The notes under the pieces are model-generated. The model ran no database searches. It had not been told where the DNA came from and worked only from the letters and a program-made list of their open reading frames with translations. A DNA stretch of 64,000 bases. It comes from CF-13 sp036782775. Its GTDB lineage: Bacteria > Chloroflexota > Dormibacteria > CF-121. The stretch is from contig DAIPYJ010000001.1 of NCBI GenBank assembly GCA_036782775.1, positions 1 to 64,000 on the forward strand. The letters run 5' to 3'. Shown piece by piece: positions 44,616 through 53,202 of this stretch (its first letter is position 1; every line of letters begins with the position of its first letter). The position numbers and the translations under genes are program-made.

Positions 44616-44633
44616 GCGACAGCTGTCTGTCGC
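44616..44633 (-). promoter_or_regulatory. Inverted repeat upstream of the HNH gene
   Basis: GCGACAG-CTGT-CTGTCGC, a perfect 7-bp inverted repeat 23-40 nt before the HNH start codon. It is a candidate operator; it does not match the GAAC-N4-GTTC SOS box. Confidence 0.4.
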
Positions 44634-44712
44634 AAATCTACAAACTTGTTGAAGTTGCCGGGCGCGGTGAGGTCTGTCTGCGTATTACGCAGGTCGACCC
44701 GACGGCGCCCCG

Positions 44713-46494
44713 CTACTCGACTGCCCGGGTCAACTCCTCTTCGGCGTGCTGGGAGCTGGCCACGTCCCATCGGCGTGCCACCTGCTGAGCGCGGTAGAGG
44801 CTGGCGAAGAGACCAGGCGCGTCGACAAGATCGTCGGGCCGCCCACGCTGCACGACGCGGCCCTTGTCCAGCACGACGATCTCATTCGCCTGCCGGATGG
44901 TGGACAGCCGGTGCGCAATCACGAGCACCGTTCGATCGGCCACCAGCCGCGCCAGCGCCTTTTGAATCAGATGCTCGGCCTCCGGGTCTACCGATGAGGT
45001 CGCTTCGTCCAGGATCAAGATGGGCGCGTCGTGCAGCAATGCACGGGCGATCGAGATGCGCTGTTTCTGTCCGCCCGACAGGCGCACCCCTCGCTCGCCG
45101 ATAACCGTGTCGTATCCCTGGGGTAGCTCCTCGATGAAGTCGTGGGCGTAGGCGGCTCGCGCCGCCTGCTCGACCTGTACGTCGCTGGCATCGGGATTGC
45201 CGATCTTGATGTTGTGCAAGACCGTGTCATTGAAGAGAAAGACATCCTGAAGCACGAGCCCAATCGAACGATGGACATAGTCGAGTGGCAGGTCCTTGAG
45301 GTCGATGCCTCCGAGTCGCACGGCGCCCTCCTGCGGATCCCAGAAGCGGACGATCAGGTTGGCGATCGTCGTCTTGCCCGCGCCGCTGGGCCCAACCAGC
45401 GCGACCACCGAACCGTCCTGCAGCTCGATCGAGACATCGTGCAGAACGGGCCGCCCCGCCTCATAGGCGAAGGTCACGTGCTCGAGCGCAAGGTCGTAAC
45501 GCGCGCGCTCCGGAATGCGGGCGCCCGGCGATTCGGCAACGTCGATCGGGGTGTCCAAGATCTCGAAGATCCGGTCGGTCGCCGCCTGCGCATTGCGAAA
45601 GCCTTCGAGCTGACGGTTGAGCTCGGTGATGGGACGGTAGAGCTGCATCGTCAGGAAGACGAAGAGCACGAGATCGGCAACCCTGAGTTGCCCGCCATGC
45701 GCCATCAGCCCGCCGACGAGCAGCACGAGGGCAACCGGGATCGCCGCCATCCACTCAACGGCTGAGAAGTACCAGGTGTGGAGGACGTTCGCCTCGGTCG
45801 CCGCTTGCTTCAAATCGACGCTCCGCGCGATCACATCCTCGCGCGCGCGGGACAGGGCAGCGAACGCCTTCAGGACCGGGACGCCCTGGATGTGATCGAT
45901 GATGACGCCGTTCAGGTGGCCGAGCGCATCGCGGTAGCGCTGAAACGCCGCGTAGGCGCGCCGGCGAAAAGCGAGCAGAATCAAGAGCACGAGCGCCAGG
46001 GGCGCGAGTGCGACAAGACCGAGCTTCCAGTTGACAAACAGCATCAGGATGCCGATCAGGAATGGCACCGTCGCCGCGCTGATCAGTTGAATGCCTGCAT
46101 GCGCGGTGAAGAACTCGATCGTCTCGACGTCGCCGATCATCTTGGCAGCTATCACGCCTGACTGCTGCCGCGTGTGGAATCCCATCGAGAGCCGCTGCAG
46201 ATGCTCGTAGCAGCGCATCCGGACCTCATGCAAGATCCGGAAGGCGGCGATGTGCCCGAAGCCGCCCTCGAGGTAGCGGGCAACCGCCATCAGCGTGGTG
46301 GCCGCGACCATCGCGATCCCCAGCCAGACCAGCGTCGCCAACGGCGATGGCTGCGCGAGCGTCGTCAGCATCTGCCGAATAATCAGCGCGGGCACCACGC
46401 TCAACGCCGTGTAGCCAACCGAGCCGAGAACCGCCAGGCTCAGCAAGCCACGATGGCCACGCGTGATCGCCAGCATGCGGGAAAGGAAGATCAC
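44713..46494 (-). CDS. ABC transporter, fused permease and ATPase (exporter type)
   Basis: 593 residues. An N-terminal exporter TM domain with six helices (about 15-300) is followed by an ATPase domain with Walker A VGPSGAGKTT, Q-loop, signature LSGGQKQR and Walker B ILILDEATSS. It acts as a homodimer or heterodimer exporter of lipids, drugs or peptides. It follows hemH by 12 nt and may be co-transcribed with the heme genes; a role in porphyrin or heme export is speculation. GTG start at 46494. Confidence 0.93.
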   Translation of the reverse strand: MIFLSRMLAITRGHRGLLSLAVLGSVGYTALSVVPALIIRQMLTTLAQPSPLATLVWLGIAMVAATTLMAVARYLEGGFGHIAAFRILHEVRMRCYEHLQRLSMGFHTRQQSGVIAAKMIGDVETIEFFTAHAGIQLISAATVPFLIGILMLFVNWKLGLVALAPLALVLLILLAFRRRAYAAFQRYRDALGHLNGVIIDHIQGVPVLKAFAALSRAREDVIARSVDLKQAATEANVLHTWYFSAVEWMAAIPVALVLLVGGLMAHGGQLRVADLVLFVFLTMQLYRPITELNRQLEGFRNAQAATDRIFEILDTPIDVAESPGARIPERARYDLALEHVTFAYEAGRPVLHDVSIELQDGSVVALVGPSGAGKTTIANLIVRFWDPQEGAVRLGGIDLKDLPLDYVHRSIGLVLQDVFLFNDTVLHNIKIGNPDASDVQVEQAARAAYAHDFIEELPQGYDTVIGERGVRLSGGQKQRISIARALLHDAPILILDEATSSVDPEAEHLIQKALARLVADRTVLVIAHRLSTIRQANEIVVLDKGRVVQRGRPDDLVDAPGLFASLYRAQQVARRWDVASSQHAEEELTRAVE

Positions 46495-46506
46495 GAGCTG
46501 AAAATT

Positions 46507-47475
46507 CTAGTGGTCGGCCGGCACCGGCGCCGAATTGCGAACGCGTTCCGCGACGAGCTCGTAGAGGGCCCGCGCCAGCCGAGGATCGGCGTTGAGCATC
46601 GGGGTCCGTCGGAGCTCGACGCCGAGTTCGTCGGCCTTCGCCTTCGCCTCGAGGTCGATGTCGTAAAAGATCTCGAGGTGGTCGGCGATGAAGCCGACCG
46701 AGCACACCAGGATCGCGCGATGGCCCTCCTGAGCGAGGGCCGCAACCATGTCAGGCAGATCCGGACCCAGCCACGGCTCGCCGGTATGACTCTGGCTCTG
46801 ATAGGACCAGCGCCACTCTTCGATGCCGGCACGCTGCGCGACCAGCTCGGACGTCCGCAACAGCTGATCCTGATAGGGATCGCCCTGCTTCAGAATGCGC
46901 GCCGGCAGGCTGTGTGCGGTGAACACGGCCACGACGTCCTGCGGCCGGCTGAATTGTGCTCGCGTCGCGCGAACGTTGTCCGCCAGCGCCTCGATGTAGC
47001 CATCCAGCTCGTGCCAGCTGTCGACGAAGTCGACTGGAATCGCTGCATTGCCTTTAGAGCCGAGCCGATTGAGGGCGTTTTCAACCTGTCGTCGATAGCC
47101 CTCCGAGCTGATGGTCGAGTAATGCGGCGCCAGCACGATCGCCAGCAGTCGATCAGCTCCGGCCGTCATGGCTTCTTCGACGGCGGTAGCGATCCGTGGC
47201 GTCCAGTGCTTCATGCCGAGATGCACGGTATAGATGGATCCATCCGGCGAGTCCGCATTCAGGAGCTGTTCCAGCCTTTGCGCTAACTCGCTGGAAACAG
47301 CCAGCAGCGGAGTGGGCACGCCAACCTGGCGATATCGTTCGGTCAGCTCGTCAACCGCTTCCCGCGATGGAGTCCGGCCGCCGCGGATATCCGTGAAATA
47401 GGGCTCCACTTCATCGAGCCGATTTGGACTGCCATAGGCCATCAACAGCACGGCGATGTGTTGGTCAGGTGCCAT
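46507..47475 (-). CDS. hemH: Ferrochelatase, probably coproporphyrin III type
   Basis: 322 residues. Iron-insertion enzyme. Conserved blocks are VLLMAYGSPNRLDEV, FTAHSLPARI (active-site His), QSQSHTGEPWLGPDL (the conserved SxxGxxxWLGP motif) and VCSVGFIADHLEIFYDIDLEAK (acidic residue pair). Together with HemQ and HemE it implies the coproporphyrin-dependent route, so the substrate is probably coproporphyrin III. ATG at 47475 overlaps the hemE stop by 11 nt. Confidence 0.93.
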   Translation of the reverse strand: MAPDQHIAVLLMAYGSPNRLDEVEPYFTDIRGGRTPSREAVDELTERYRQVGVPTPLLAVSSELAQRLEQLLNADSPDGSIYTVHLGMKHWTPRIATAVEEAMTAGADRLLAIVLAPHYSTISSEGYRRQVENALNRLGSKGNAAIPVDFVDSWHELDGYIEALADNVRATRAQFSRPQDVVAVFTAHSLPARILKQGDPYQDQLLRTSELVAQRAGIEEWRWSYQSQSHTGEPWLGPDLPDMVAALAQEGHRAILVCSVGFIADHLEIFYDIDLEAKAKADELGVELRRTPMLNADPRLARALYELVAERVRNSAPVPADH

Positions 47476-48693
47476 GGACGAACTCCACCAGGCGCTGCAG
47501 CTGCTCGACCGGCGAGTCGGGCAAGACCCCGTGGCCAAGATTGAAGATGTGCCCTGGGCGGGAGCCAGCCGCCGCGATCACGCGCCGCGCGCCAGCTTCG
47601 ATGACGGGCCATGGACCGAGCAGCAACGCGGGGTCGAGGTTTCCCTGGATGCCGCGGTCATAACCCACCAGCCCCCAGGCATCGCCCAGATCGACGCGCC
47701 AGTCGACGCCGATCACGTCGCCACCGGCCTGGGCGAGGAGCGGCAAGATCCCGGCCGTCCCAGTCGAGAAGTGAATCGTCGGCATGCCCAATTGCCGCAA
47801 ACCGGCGAAGATCGCCGCGCTGTGTGGCAGCACGAAGCGCCGGTAGTCCTCCGGCGAGAGGGCGCCGACCCAGCTGTCGAAGAGCTGGACGATCTGGGCG
47901 CCGGCGCGGATCTGGGCCAGCAGATAATCGAGAACCAGCTCCGAGAGCCTGCCCATCAAATCGTTCCAGAGCGCTGGTTCCGCGTACATCATGGTCTTGG
48001 TCGTCAGGAACTCGNNNNNNNNNNGTCCAGCGCCCAGACGGTTTCCGCTACTCCGGCGCGCAGCCGTTCGAGGGCGAGGATTGGTACGAGCGCAGCCCGT
48101 TGTGGCAGGCCACCAACCTCAACAAACGAGACATCACGCTGGATTTGACCTCGCAAACGGGCCGCGAACTCGCGCGACGGCTTGCCCTCGAGCAGATACC
48201 CCGCAAGGGTGAACGGCGCGCCGGCAAAGCCGATCACGGCGACCGCCGGGTCGAGCTCTCGCCGGAGGATCCGGATCGTCTCCAGGACAAAGGGCACGGA
48301 CTCCTCAGCAGGGCGGCGCTGCAACCTATCTATATCCGTGCGCTGGCGAATCGGCCTGGCGACGACCGGCCCGACGCCGTCGACCAGCTCCAGATCGATT
48401 CCCAGGCCGAAGGCGACCGGCAGCATGATGTCGGCAAACAGCACGGCCCCGTCAACCCCCAGCCGGCGAACCGGTTGCACGGTGACCTCGGCGCAGAGTT
48501 CCGGCCGCTGGCAGATCGTGAACAGGTCGTAGGACTCGCGGATCTTTCGGTATTCGGGCAGCGACCGGCCGGCCTGCCGCATGAACCATACTGGCCGTCG
48601 CTCGACAGGTTCCCGTCGCGCCGCCCGCACCAGCGCGGGCACCGTCGAGCCGGCCGCGGGGCGGCCGACCGCGCCCAAGGGGACGGTCTTCAT
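47465..48693 (-). CDS. hemE: Uroporphyrinogen decarboxylase, interrupted by an assembly chimera
   Basis: HemE decarboxylates uroporphyrinogen III to coproporphyrinogen III. The N-terminal half (48693 down to 48173, starts MKTVPLGAVG) has RPVWFMRQAGRSLPEYRK, FADIMLP and APFTLAGYLLEGKPSREF. The C-terminal half (48014 down to 47465) starts EFLTTKTMMYAEP and contains QLFDSWVGALSP and FSTGTAG. Both halves share the 7 bases GAACTCG at their ends. Removing 48015-48172 rejoins them in frame into a normal 356-residue HemE. The ATG overlaps the hemQ stop as ATGA. Confidence 0.92.
48015..48024. other. 10-base gap (N)
   Basis: Ten N bases, presumably a scaffolding gap of arbitrary length. It sits exactly at the place where hemE is broken. 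Confidence 0.99.
48025..48172 (+). pseudogene. Fragment of a CaiB/BaiF (type III) CoA-transferase, probably misassembled
   Basis: The plus-strand frame from 48025 reads VQRPDGFRYSGAQPFEGED and then QATNLNKRDITLDLTSQTG, followed by RELARRLALE. This is typical of the N-terminal region of type III CoA-transferases (the N-R-N-K-R-S-I-T-L-D-L consensus). It is not followed by the rest of such a gene; after the shared GAACTCGCGCGA it runs into hemE antisense. It most likely comes from another locus. Confidence 0.75.
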
Positions 48694-49445
48694 CCGCCCG
48701 CGATCAGGCTGACCTGCCGGCGGCTTGCCTCGGCTTGCGCGTCGCCAGACGCCAGCCCAAGGCTGAGGGCGATGGCATCGGAGGCGGCCATGCGAACGCA
48801 AGTGAAGATCGGGGTCTCTCGCTCGGTGTAGCGGCTGGCCTGCGACTCACGCAGCTCCATCACCAGGTCGAGAAACGCGGCAGGCTCATCGCACTCGAAG
48901 GCAACCACGAACTCCTGGTCGTCGAGGCCGAACGAATAGGCGGTGTTGATCTTGACCTGGGGATAGCGATGACCGATGGCGAAGTGCTCAATCATCATCG
49001 CCTTGCGTTTTTCGTACGGCAGCCGATACCAGACGCGCTTCTTCCACATCGGATAAACGAACAGGTACCGCGCGTCGGAAGGCTTGAGGCGCGTTCGCCG
49101 CCCTTCCTGGTCAGCATGGCGGTGCTTGCCCAGATAGGGCGAGGGCCGCATCATCGCCAGGAACGAGTGCGCGACCTGTAGCATCGGGCCGAGCTTGGTC
49201 GCCCGCCAACGCGACTCCGCGCGCTGGATCTCGTCGACGGTGTCGGCCGCCTGCCAGATCAGGATGTCGCAGTCGCCCCGCAAGCCGACCGTGCTGTAGG
49301 TCAGCAGCGTGCCTTCGCCGGCGGCTCGTTCGAGCAGACCGGAAAACTCTTCAGCAGCGGTCTGACGCGCGTGTTCAGGCCAGCCGAGAACACCGGCGTC
49401 GACTTTCAAGAAGGTGTATTTGACCGCCTGGCGAGGCTCAGCCAT
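48690..49445 (-). CDS. hemQ: HemQ / coproheme decarboxylase (chlorite dismutase family)
   Basis: 251 residues from ATG at 49445 (MAEPRQAVKYTFLKVD). HemQ oxidatively decarboxylates coproheme to heme b. Recognised blocks are YPMWKKRVWYRLPYEKRK, MIEHFAIGHRYPQVKINTAYSFGLDDQEFVVAFE and the RETPIFTCVR end. The active-site Tyr lies in the RYLFVYPMWKK region and the proximal His probably in GHRYP. First gene of hemQ-hemE-hemH. Its presence, with HemE and ferrochelatase, defines the coproporphyrin-dependent pathway; the oxidase CgoX is not in this window. Confidence 0.95.
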   Translation of the reverse strand: MAEPRQAVKYTFLKVDAGVLGWPEHARQTAAEEFSGLLERAAGEGTLLTYSTVGLRGDCDILIWQAADTVDEIQRAESRWRATKLGPMLQVAHSFLAMMRPSPYLGKHRHADQEGRRTRLKPSDARYLFVYPMWKKRVWYRLPYEKRKAMMIEHFAIGHRYPQVKINTAYSFGLDDQEFVVAFECDEPAAFLDLVMELRESQASRYTERETPIFTCVRMAASDAIALSLGLASGDAQAEASRRQVSLIAGG

Positions 49446-49484
49446 CGCCACAAGGTTACCAACGAAGCGCACTAATCTTGAATC

Positions 49485-50066
49485 GTGGCGCGGCTCTCGA
49501 TTCAAAAAATCCATGTCGGCGAGAAGGACACCAACTGTTATGTCGTCGCCGATTCAGACAGCAAGGAGGCGGTGGTCATCGATCCGGGCGATGACGCGCC
49601 GAAGATCCTTGGTCAGCTACGAGGCCTCAGCGTTCGCTGGATCTGCTGTACGCACGCGCATCCGGGGCACTCCGGTGCAAAAGAGGCGATCAAGGCCTCC
49701 ACCCAGGCAGCGACGGCGATGCACCTGGCCGACGCGACGGCCCACCTGAAATCGGCCGATCGTTATCTCACGGGCGGGGACAGACTCGGCTTCGGCGGAT
49801 TTGCGTTGGAAGTCCTGGCGACCCCGGGCCATACGCCGGGCGGCCTCTCGTATCGGGTCGGCAACCACCTCTTCACCGGTGACACGTTGCTACCCGGGAA
49901 GATCGGCCGCGTCGACCTGCCTGGATCGAGCCCGCAGCAGATGGTGCTGAGCCTGCATGGTCAGTTGCTGGCCTTGCCCGACAACACCGTCGTCTACCCC
50001 GGGCACGGCGCCAACACGACGATTGGGCAGGAGCGGCTCAACAACCCCTACCTCCGGATTCGTTAG
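49485..50066 (+). CDS. MBL-fold metallohydrolase with altered metal site
   Basis: 193 residues, glyoxalase II-like. The metal motif THAHPGHSGA has Gly where the family has Asp (HxHxDH). The other ligands are present: His in TPGHTPGG, Asp in FTGDTLLPG and His in YPGHGANT. The second metal site is probably weakened, so it may be mononuclear or use another chemistry. GTG start, divergent from hemQ by 39 bp, convergent with the acyl-CoA synthetase (stops overlap). Confidence 0.85.
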   Translation: MARLSIQKIHVGEKDTNCYVVADSDSKEAVVIDPGDDAPKILGQLRGLSVRWICCTHAHPGHSGAKEAIKASTQAATAMHLADATAHLKSADRYLTGGDRLGFGGFALEVLATPGHTPGGLSYRVGNHLFTGDTLLPGKIGRVDLPGSSPQQMVLSLHGQLLALPDNTVVYPGHGANTTIGQERLNNPYLRIR

Positions 50067-51877
50067 GGCTCGATCTTGCGGGTGTCGGTGTACAGCTCCT
50101 CGATGTCCTTGCCGTATTTCTCGGCGATCCGTTTGCGCTTGACCTTCATGCTCGGCGTGAGCTCGTCGCCAACGGTGAAGTCGGCCTTCAGAATCTTGAA
50201 TTTCTTGATCTGTTCCGGGTGGGACAGCCCTCGATTGACGTCGTTCACCGCCTGGTCGACCAAGCTCTGTCCGTTCGGATCGTCCGCTCCGCCCGTGACG
50301 ACATCCGAATCGAGAACCACCAGCGCGGCAACGAAGGGCTTGCCGTCGCCCAACACGACTGCGTGCGCGATCCCGCGATGGTGGCGCAGCTGCGTCTCCA
50401 TCGCGCCCGGGGCGACGTACTTTCCGCCCGACGTCTTGAAGAGGTCCTTCTTGCGATCGGTGATCTTGAGGTATCCATCCTGGTCCAGCTCGCCGATGTC
50501 ACCGGTGCGCAGCCATCCGTCCTCGAGGCTTTCCCTGGTCGCCTTCTCATCCTTGTAGTAACCGGCGAAAACGTTGCCACCCTTGACCAGGACTTCGCCA
50601 TCCGAGGCGAGCTTGATCTCCACGCCGGGAAGCGGAAGGCCCACCGTCCCGAAGCGCGCCTGCAGAGGCCGGTTGAAAGTTGCGGGGGCCGTCGTCTCGG
50701 TCAAACCGTAGCCCTCCAGGATTTCGATGCCGATGCCGTAGAAGAAACGCAGGATCTCCGATGAGATCGGCGCGGATCCGCTGATACAGATCAAGAGTTT
50801 GTCGAAGCCGAGCGTCTCGCGGATCTTGGAGAAGACGAGGCGATCGGCAAGCGGCAGCTGCCAGAGGAGCGCACGCGACATCGGCGTCTGCTGCTGGTAG
50901 GCATCGGTCTTTTTCGCGCCGACCCGCATGGCCCAGTCGCGGATCAGCGCCTGCGGGCCATGGACCTCGCCCATCTTTTCGCGAACCCCGGCATAGATTT
51001 TTTCCCACAGCCGTGGCACCGACGTGAAGTAAGTCGGGTGCACCTCGCGGACCGCTTCCAGGACCTTGTCGACTTGCGGGCAGAAATACACGCGGCATCC
51101 GGTGATGATCTGCCGGAGGTGACTCACGACTCGCTCGAGCACGTGGGCGAGCGGCAAATAGGAGACGACCCGGTCCTCCGGATCCCCGCGAAAACACTGC
51201 AGGGTTGCCATTGCCGTCCAGGTCAGGTTGTGATGGGTCAGGATCGCGGCCTTCGGCTGCCCTGTCGTTCCCGAGGTGTAGATCAGGCTGGCGGTATCTT
51301 CCGGTTTGAGCGCCTGCCAGCGGCTGGCAAGCAGACCCGGTCTTGTTCGGCCAAACTCATCGCCGCGGCGCAGCGCCTCCTGCCAGCTGGTGACCCAATC
51401 GTCCGATTGCGGGCCGTCCGACTCGATCACGATCACCCGCCGAAGGTCCGGCAGATCGGATCGCATGGCAACCACCTGCTCGAGAAGCTGCCGGCTCTCC
51501 ACGACCAGGACTTTGGATTCCGAATGACTCAACAGGTACTTGACCTGGTCCGGCGAGAGGGTCTGGTAGATCGCGACCGTCGCCCCGCCGGCATGGAGGA
51601 TCGCGAGGTCGGCGATCTGCCATTCGGGCCGGTTTGCGGACCAGAGCGCGACGCGGTCCCGCGGCTGCAGCCTCTCAGCCAGCAGCGCATTGGCAAGACG
51701 GTTGACGACTCGGGCGTATTCAGCCCAATTGATCGGCTTCCAGTCGCCGCCGATCTTGAAATATAGGGCGGGAGCATCGCCTCGGCGGGCTGCCGTCTCC
51801 TGAAAGACCGCTGGGATGGTTGGCGGTTGGTCGCCCGGTGCAGGCGCGGGTTCGGGGGCACGAACCGCGACGCTCAT
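50063..51877 (-). CDS. Long-chain acyl-CoA synthetase (AMP-forming)
   Basis: 604 residues from ATG 51877 (ATG 51910 is an alternative). Motifs of the ANL superfamily are SLIYTSGTTGQPKAAILTH (phosphate loop), EGYGLTETTAPATFN, TGDIGELDQDGYLKITDRKKD (hinge) and LFKTSGGKYVAPGAMETQL. It makes acyl-CoA from a fatty acid, ATP and CoA. The length and C-terminal KKFKIL...VGDELTPSMKVKRKRI block fit the FadD/long-chain group. Divergent from DUF503 across 74 bp. Confidence 0.93.
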   Translation of the reverse strand: MSVAVRAPEPAPAPGDQPPTIPAVFQETAARRGDAPALYFKIGGDWKPINWAEYARVVNRLANALLAERLQPRDRVALWSANRPEWQIADLAILHAGGATVAIYQTLSPDQVKYLLSHSESKVLVVESRQLLEQVVAMRSDLPDLRRVIVIESDGPQSDDWVTSWQEALRRGDEFGRTRPGLLASRWQALKPEDTASLIYTSGTTGQPKAAILTHHNLTWTAMATLQCFRGDPEDRVVSYLPLAHVLERVVSHLRQIITGCRVYFCPQVDKVLEAVREVHPTYFTSVPRLWEKIYAGVREKMGEVHGPQALIRDWAMRVGAKKTDAYQQQTPMSRALLWQLPLADRLVFSKIRETLGFDKLLICISGSAPISSEILRFFYGIGIEILEGYGLTETTAPATFNRPLQARFGTVGLPLPGVEIKLASDGEVLVKGGNVFAGYYKDEKATRESLEDGWLRTGDIGELDQDGYLKITDRKKDLFKTSGGKYVAPGAMETQLRHHRGIAHAVVLGDGKPFVAALVVLDSDVVTGGADDPNGQSLVDQAVNDVNRGLSHPEQIKKFKILKADFTVGDELTPSMKVKRKRIAEKYGKDIEELYTDTRKIEP

Positions 51878-51951
51878 GCCGCCACTATAAGTAAAGATTC
51901 GCGTTTGCATGTCGGTTTGACCGGTAGTTACGTATTCTTTAGGACACGGAC

Positions 51952-52242
51952 ATGGTTGTGGGCACCTGCGAGCTCATCTTCCAGCTTCCCGACAACCACA
52001 GTCTCAAGGGAAAACGACAGGTCAGCCGCTCGATCGTCCAGCGGATTCGCAATCGCTTTAACGTTTCCGTCGCCGAGGTCTCCGACCTCGATCGCTGGCA
52101 GACGCTGGCGATCGGTGTCACGTGCGCCACGAATGACAGCCGCCACGCCAACCAAATCATGAGCAAGATCGTCGACTATGCAGAAGACCACAATGGCGGC
52201 GCTGTGCTTGCGGGCCACCGCATCCAGGTGTTGCGAACATGA
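51952..52242 (+). CDS. DUF503 (YlxP-like) protein
   Basis: 96 residues starting MVVGTCELIFQLPDNHSLKGKRQVSRSI, the family hallmark. A small ferredoxin-like fold of unknown function, often near rbfA and truB in Firmicutes. Here it overlaps the HEAT-repeat gene by 4 nt (ATGA). ATG preceded by a purine-rich AGGACACGG region. Confidence 0.92.
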   Translation: MVVGTCELIFQLPDNHSLKGKRQVSRSIVQRIRNRFNVSVAEVSDLDRWQTLAIGVTCATNDSRHANQIMSKIVDYAEDHNGGAVLAGHRIQVLRT

Positions 52243-53162
52243 ACCTGGCGATCGGCGCAGACGAACTGGGCTCGGTCGAGAGCGGACCGATCGCGGCGGT
52301 CCTGGCAGCGCTGGCCCGGGATGATCCGGGAGCAGTGGTGGCAGCGCTCGACGGCCAGCTCCATCACGGCCGTCCGGGAAGTCCGGCGGCGCTGCGCCAG
52401 CAGGTTGGTGAGCGGCTGGCGATGGCGCTCGCCGAACAGAGCGGCCGCGTCATGCGCTGGATCGATGCACTGGTCAGCTCGCCTTCGCCCACCGGACGGC
52501 AGGTCGCCTGCTTGCTGCTGGCAAGCCATTACGGCGAGGATCGGACCGGGGTGCTGAGAGCCGCCGAAGTCCTTGCAAACGACCCACATTGGGAGGTGCG
52601 GGAGGCCGCTGGGGGACTGCTTGGCACGCTCCTCGACCGCGATTTCGCCCGGGTCCGGCCCCGGCTCGAATTGCTTCGCTCCTCCAAGTCGGAAAACGAG
52701 CGCCGCGCGGTTGTGCTGGCCGTCAAGTACGCAGCCCGCCGGGACAAGCCCGACCGGGTGACAGACCTGCTCAGCCTGCTGGCGCCGCTATTGCACGACG
52801 AAGAGGCCTACGTGCGCCGCAACCTGGGGCCCTACACGATCGGCGACGCGCTCCTCCGCGTCAATCCGAAAGAGACCTTGCGCTTCCTACGCGAGTGGTC
52901 TCGCGATCGCGACCCGATGGTGCGCTGGAACGTGGCGATGGCCTTCTCCAGCGCGATCGGCTCCTTTCACTGGCCGGCGGCAAAAGCCATCCTCGAGCGT
53001 CTGGCCAGGGGGCCCGAGCCGCTGGTGCGTAATGCGGTTGCCAAGGCGATGCGCCGCTGCCGTCAGCGCTACACCGATGAAGTCGAGGAGACGAGGCACC
53101 GTTGGCTGAAAGATAGCGAGCGCCGCCCAACCGCCGAGCTCATCGGCCCGCCCAAGCGCTGA
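52239..53162 (+). CDS. HEAT-repeat protein (DNA alkylation repair-like)
   Basis: 307 residues, nearly all helical, with repeats that pair helices of 15-20 residues (for example YVRRNLGPYTIGDALLRVNP and RFLREWSRDRDPMVRWNVAM). This pattern occurs in AlkC/AlkD-type glycosylases. I do not see a confident catalytic Asp, so it may be a HEAT-repeat scaffold. Start overlaps the DUF503 stop. Confidence 0.75.
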   Translation: MNLAIGADELGSVESGPIAAVLAALARDDPGAVVAALDGQLHHGRPGSPAALRQQVGERLAMALAEQSGRVMRWIDALVSSPSPTGRQVACLLLASHYGEDRTGVLRAAEVLANDPHWEVREAAGGLLGTLLDRDFARVRPRLELLRSSKSENERRAVVLAVKYAARRDKPDRVTDLLSLLAPLLHDEEAYVRRNLGPYTIGDALLRVNPKETLRFLREWSRDRDPMVRWNVAMAFSSAIGSFHWPAAKAILERLARGPEPLVRNAVAKAMRRCRQRYTDEVEETRHRWLKDSERRPTAELIGPPKR

Positions 53163-53202
53163 ACTCCGCCGCAAAAGCGGCGACCGTACGATTGCCTGAA
53201 GG

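Noticed and set aside
36184..44692. Two copies of the palindrome GCGTAATACGC (36186-36196 and 44681-44691)
   Set aside because: Only two copies, one inside a coding gene; too short and few to claim as a motif without a genome-wide count.
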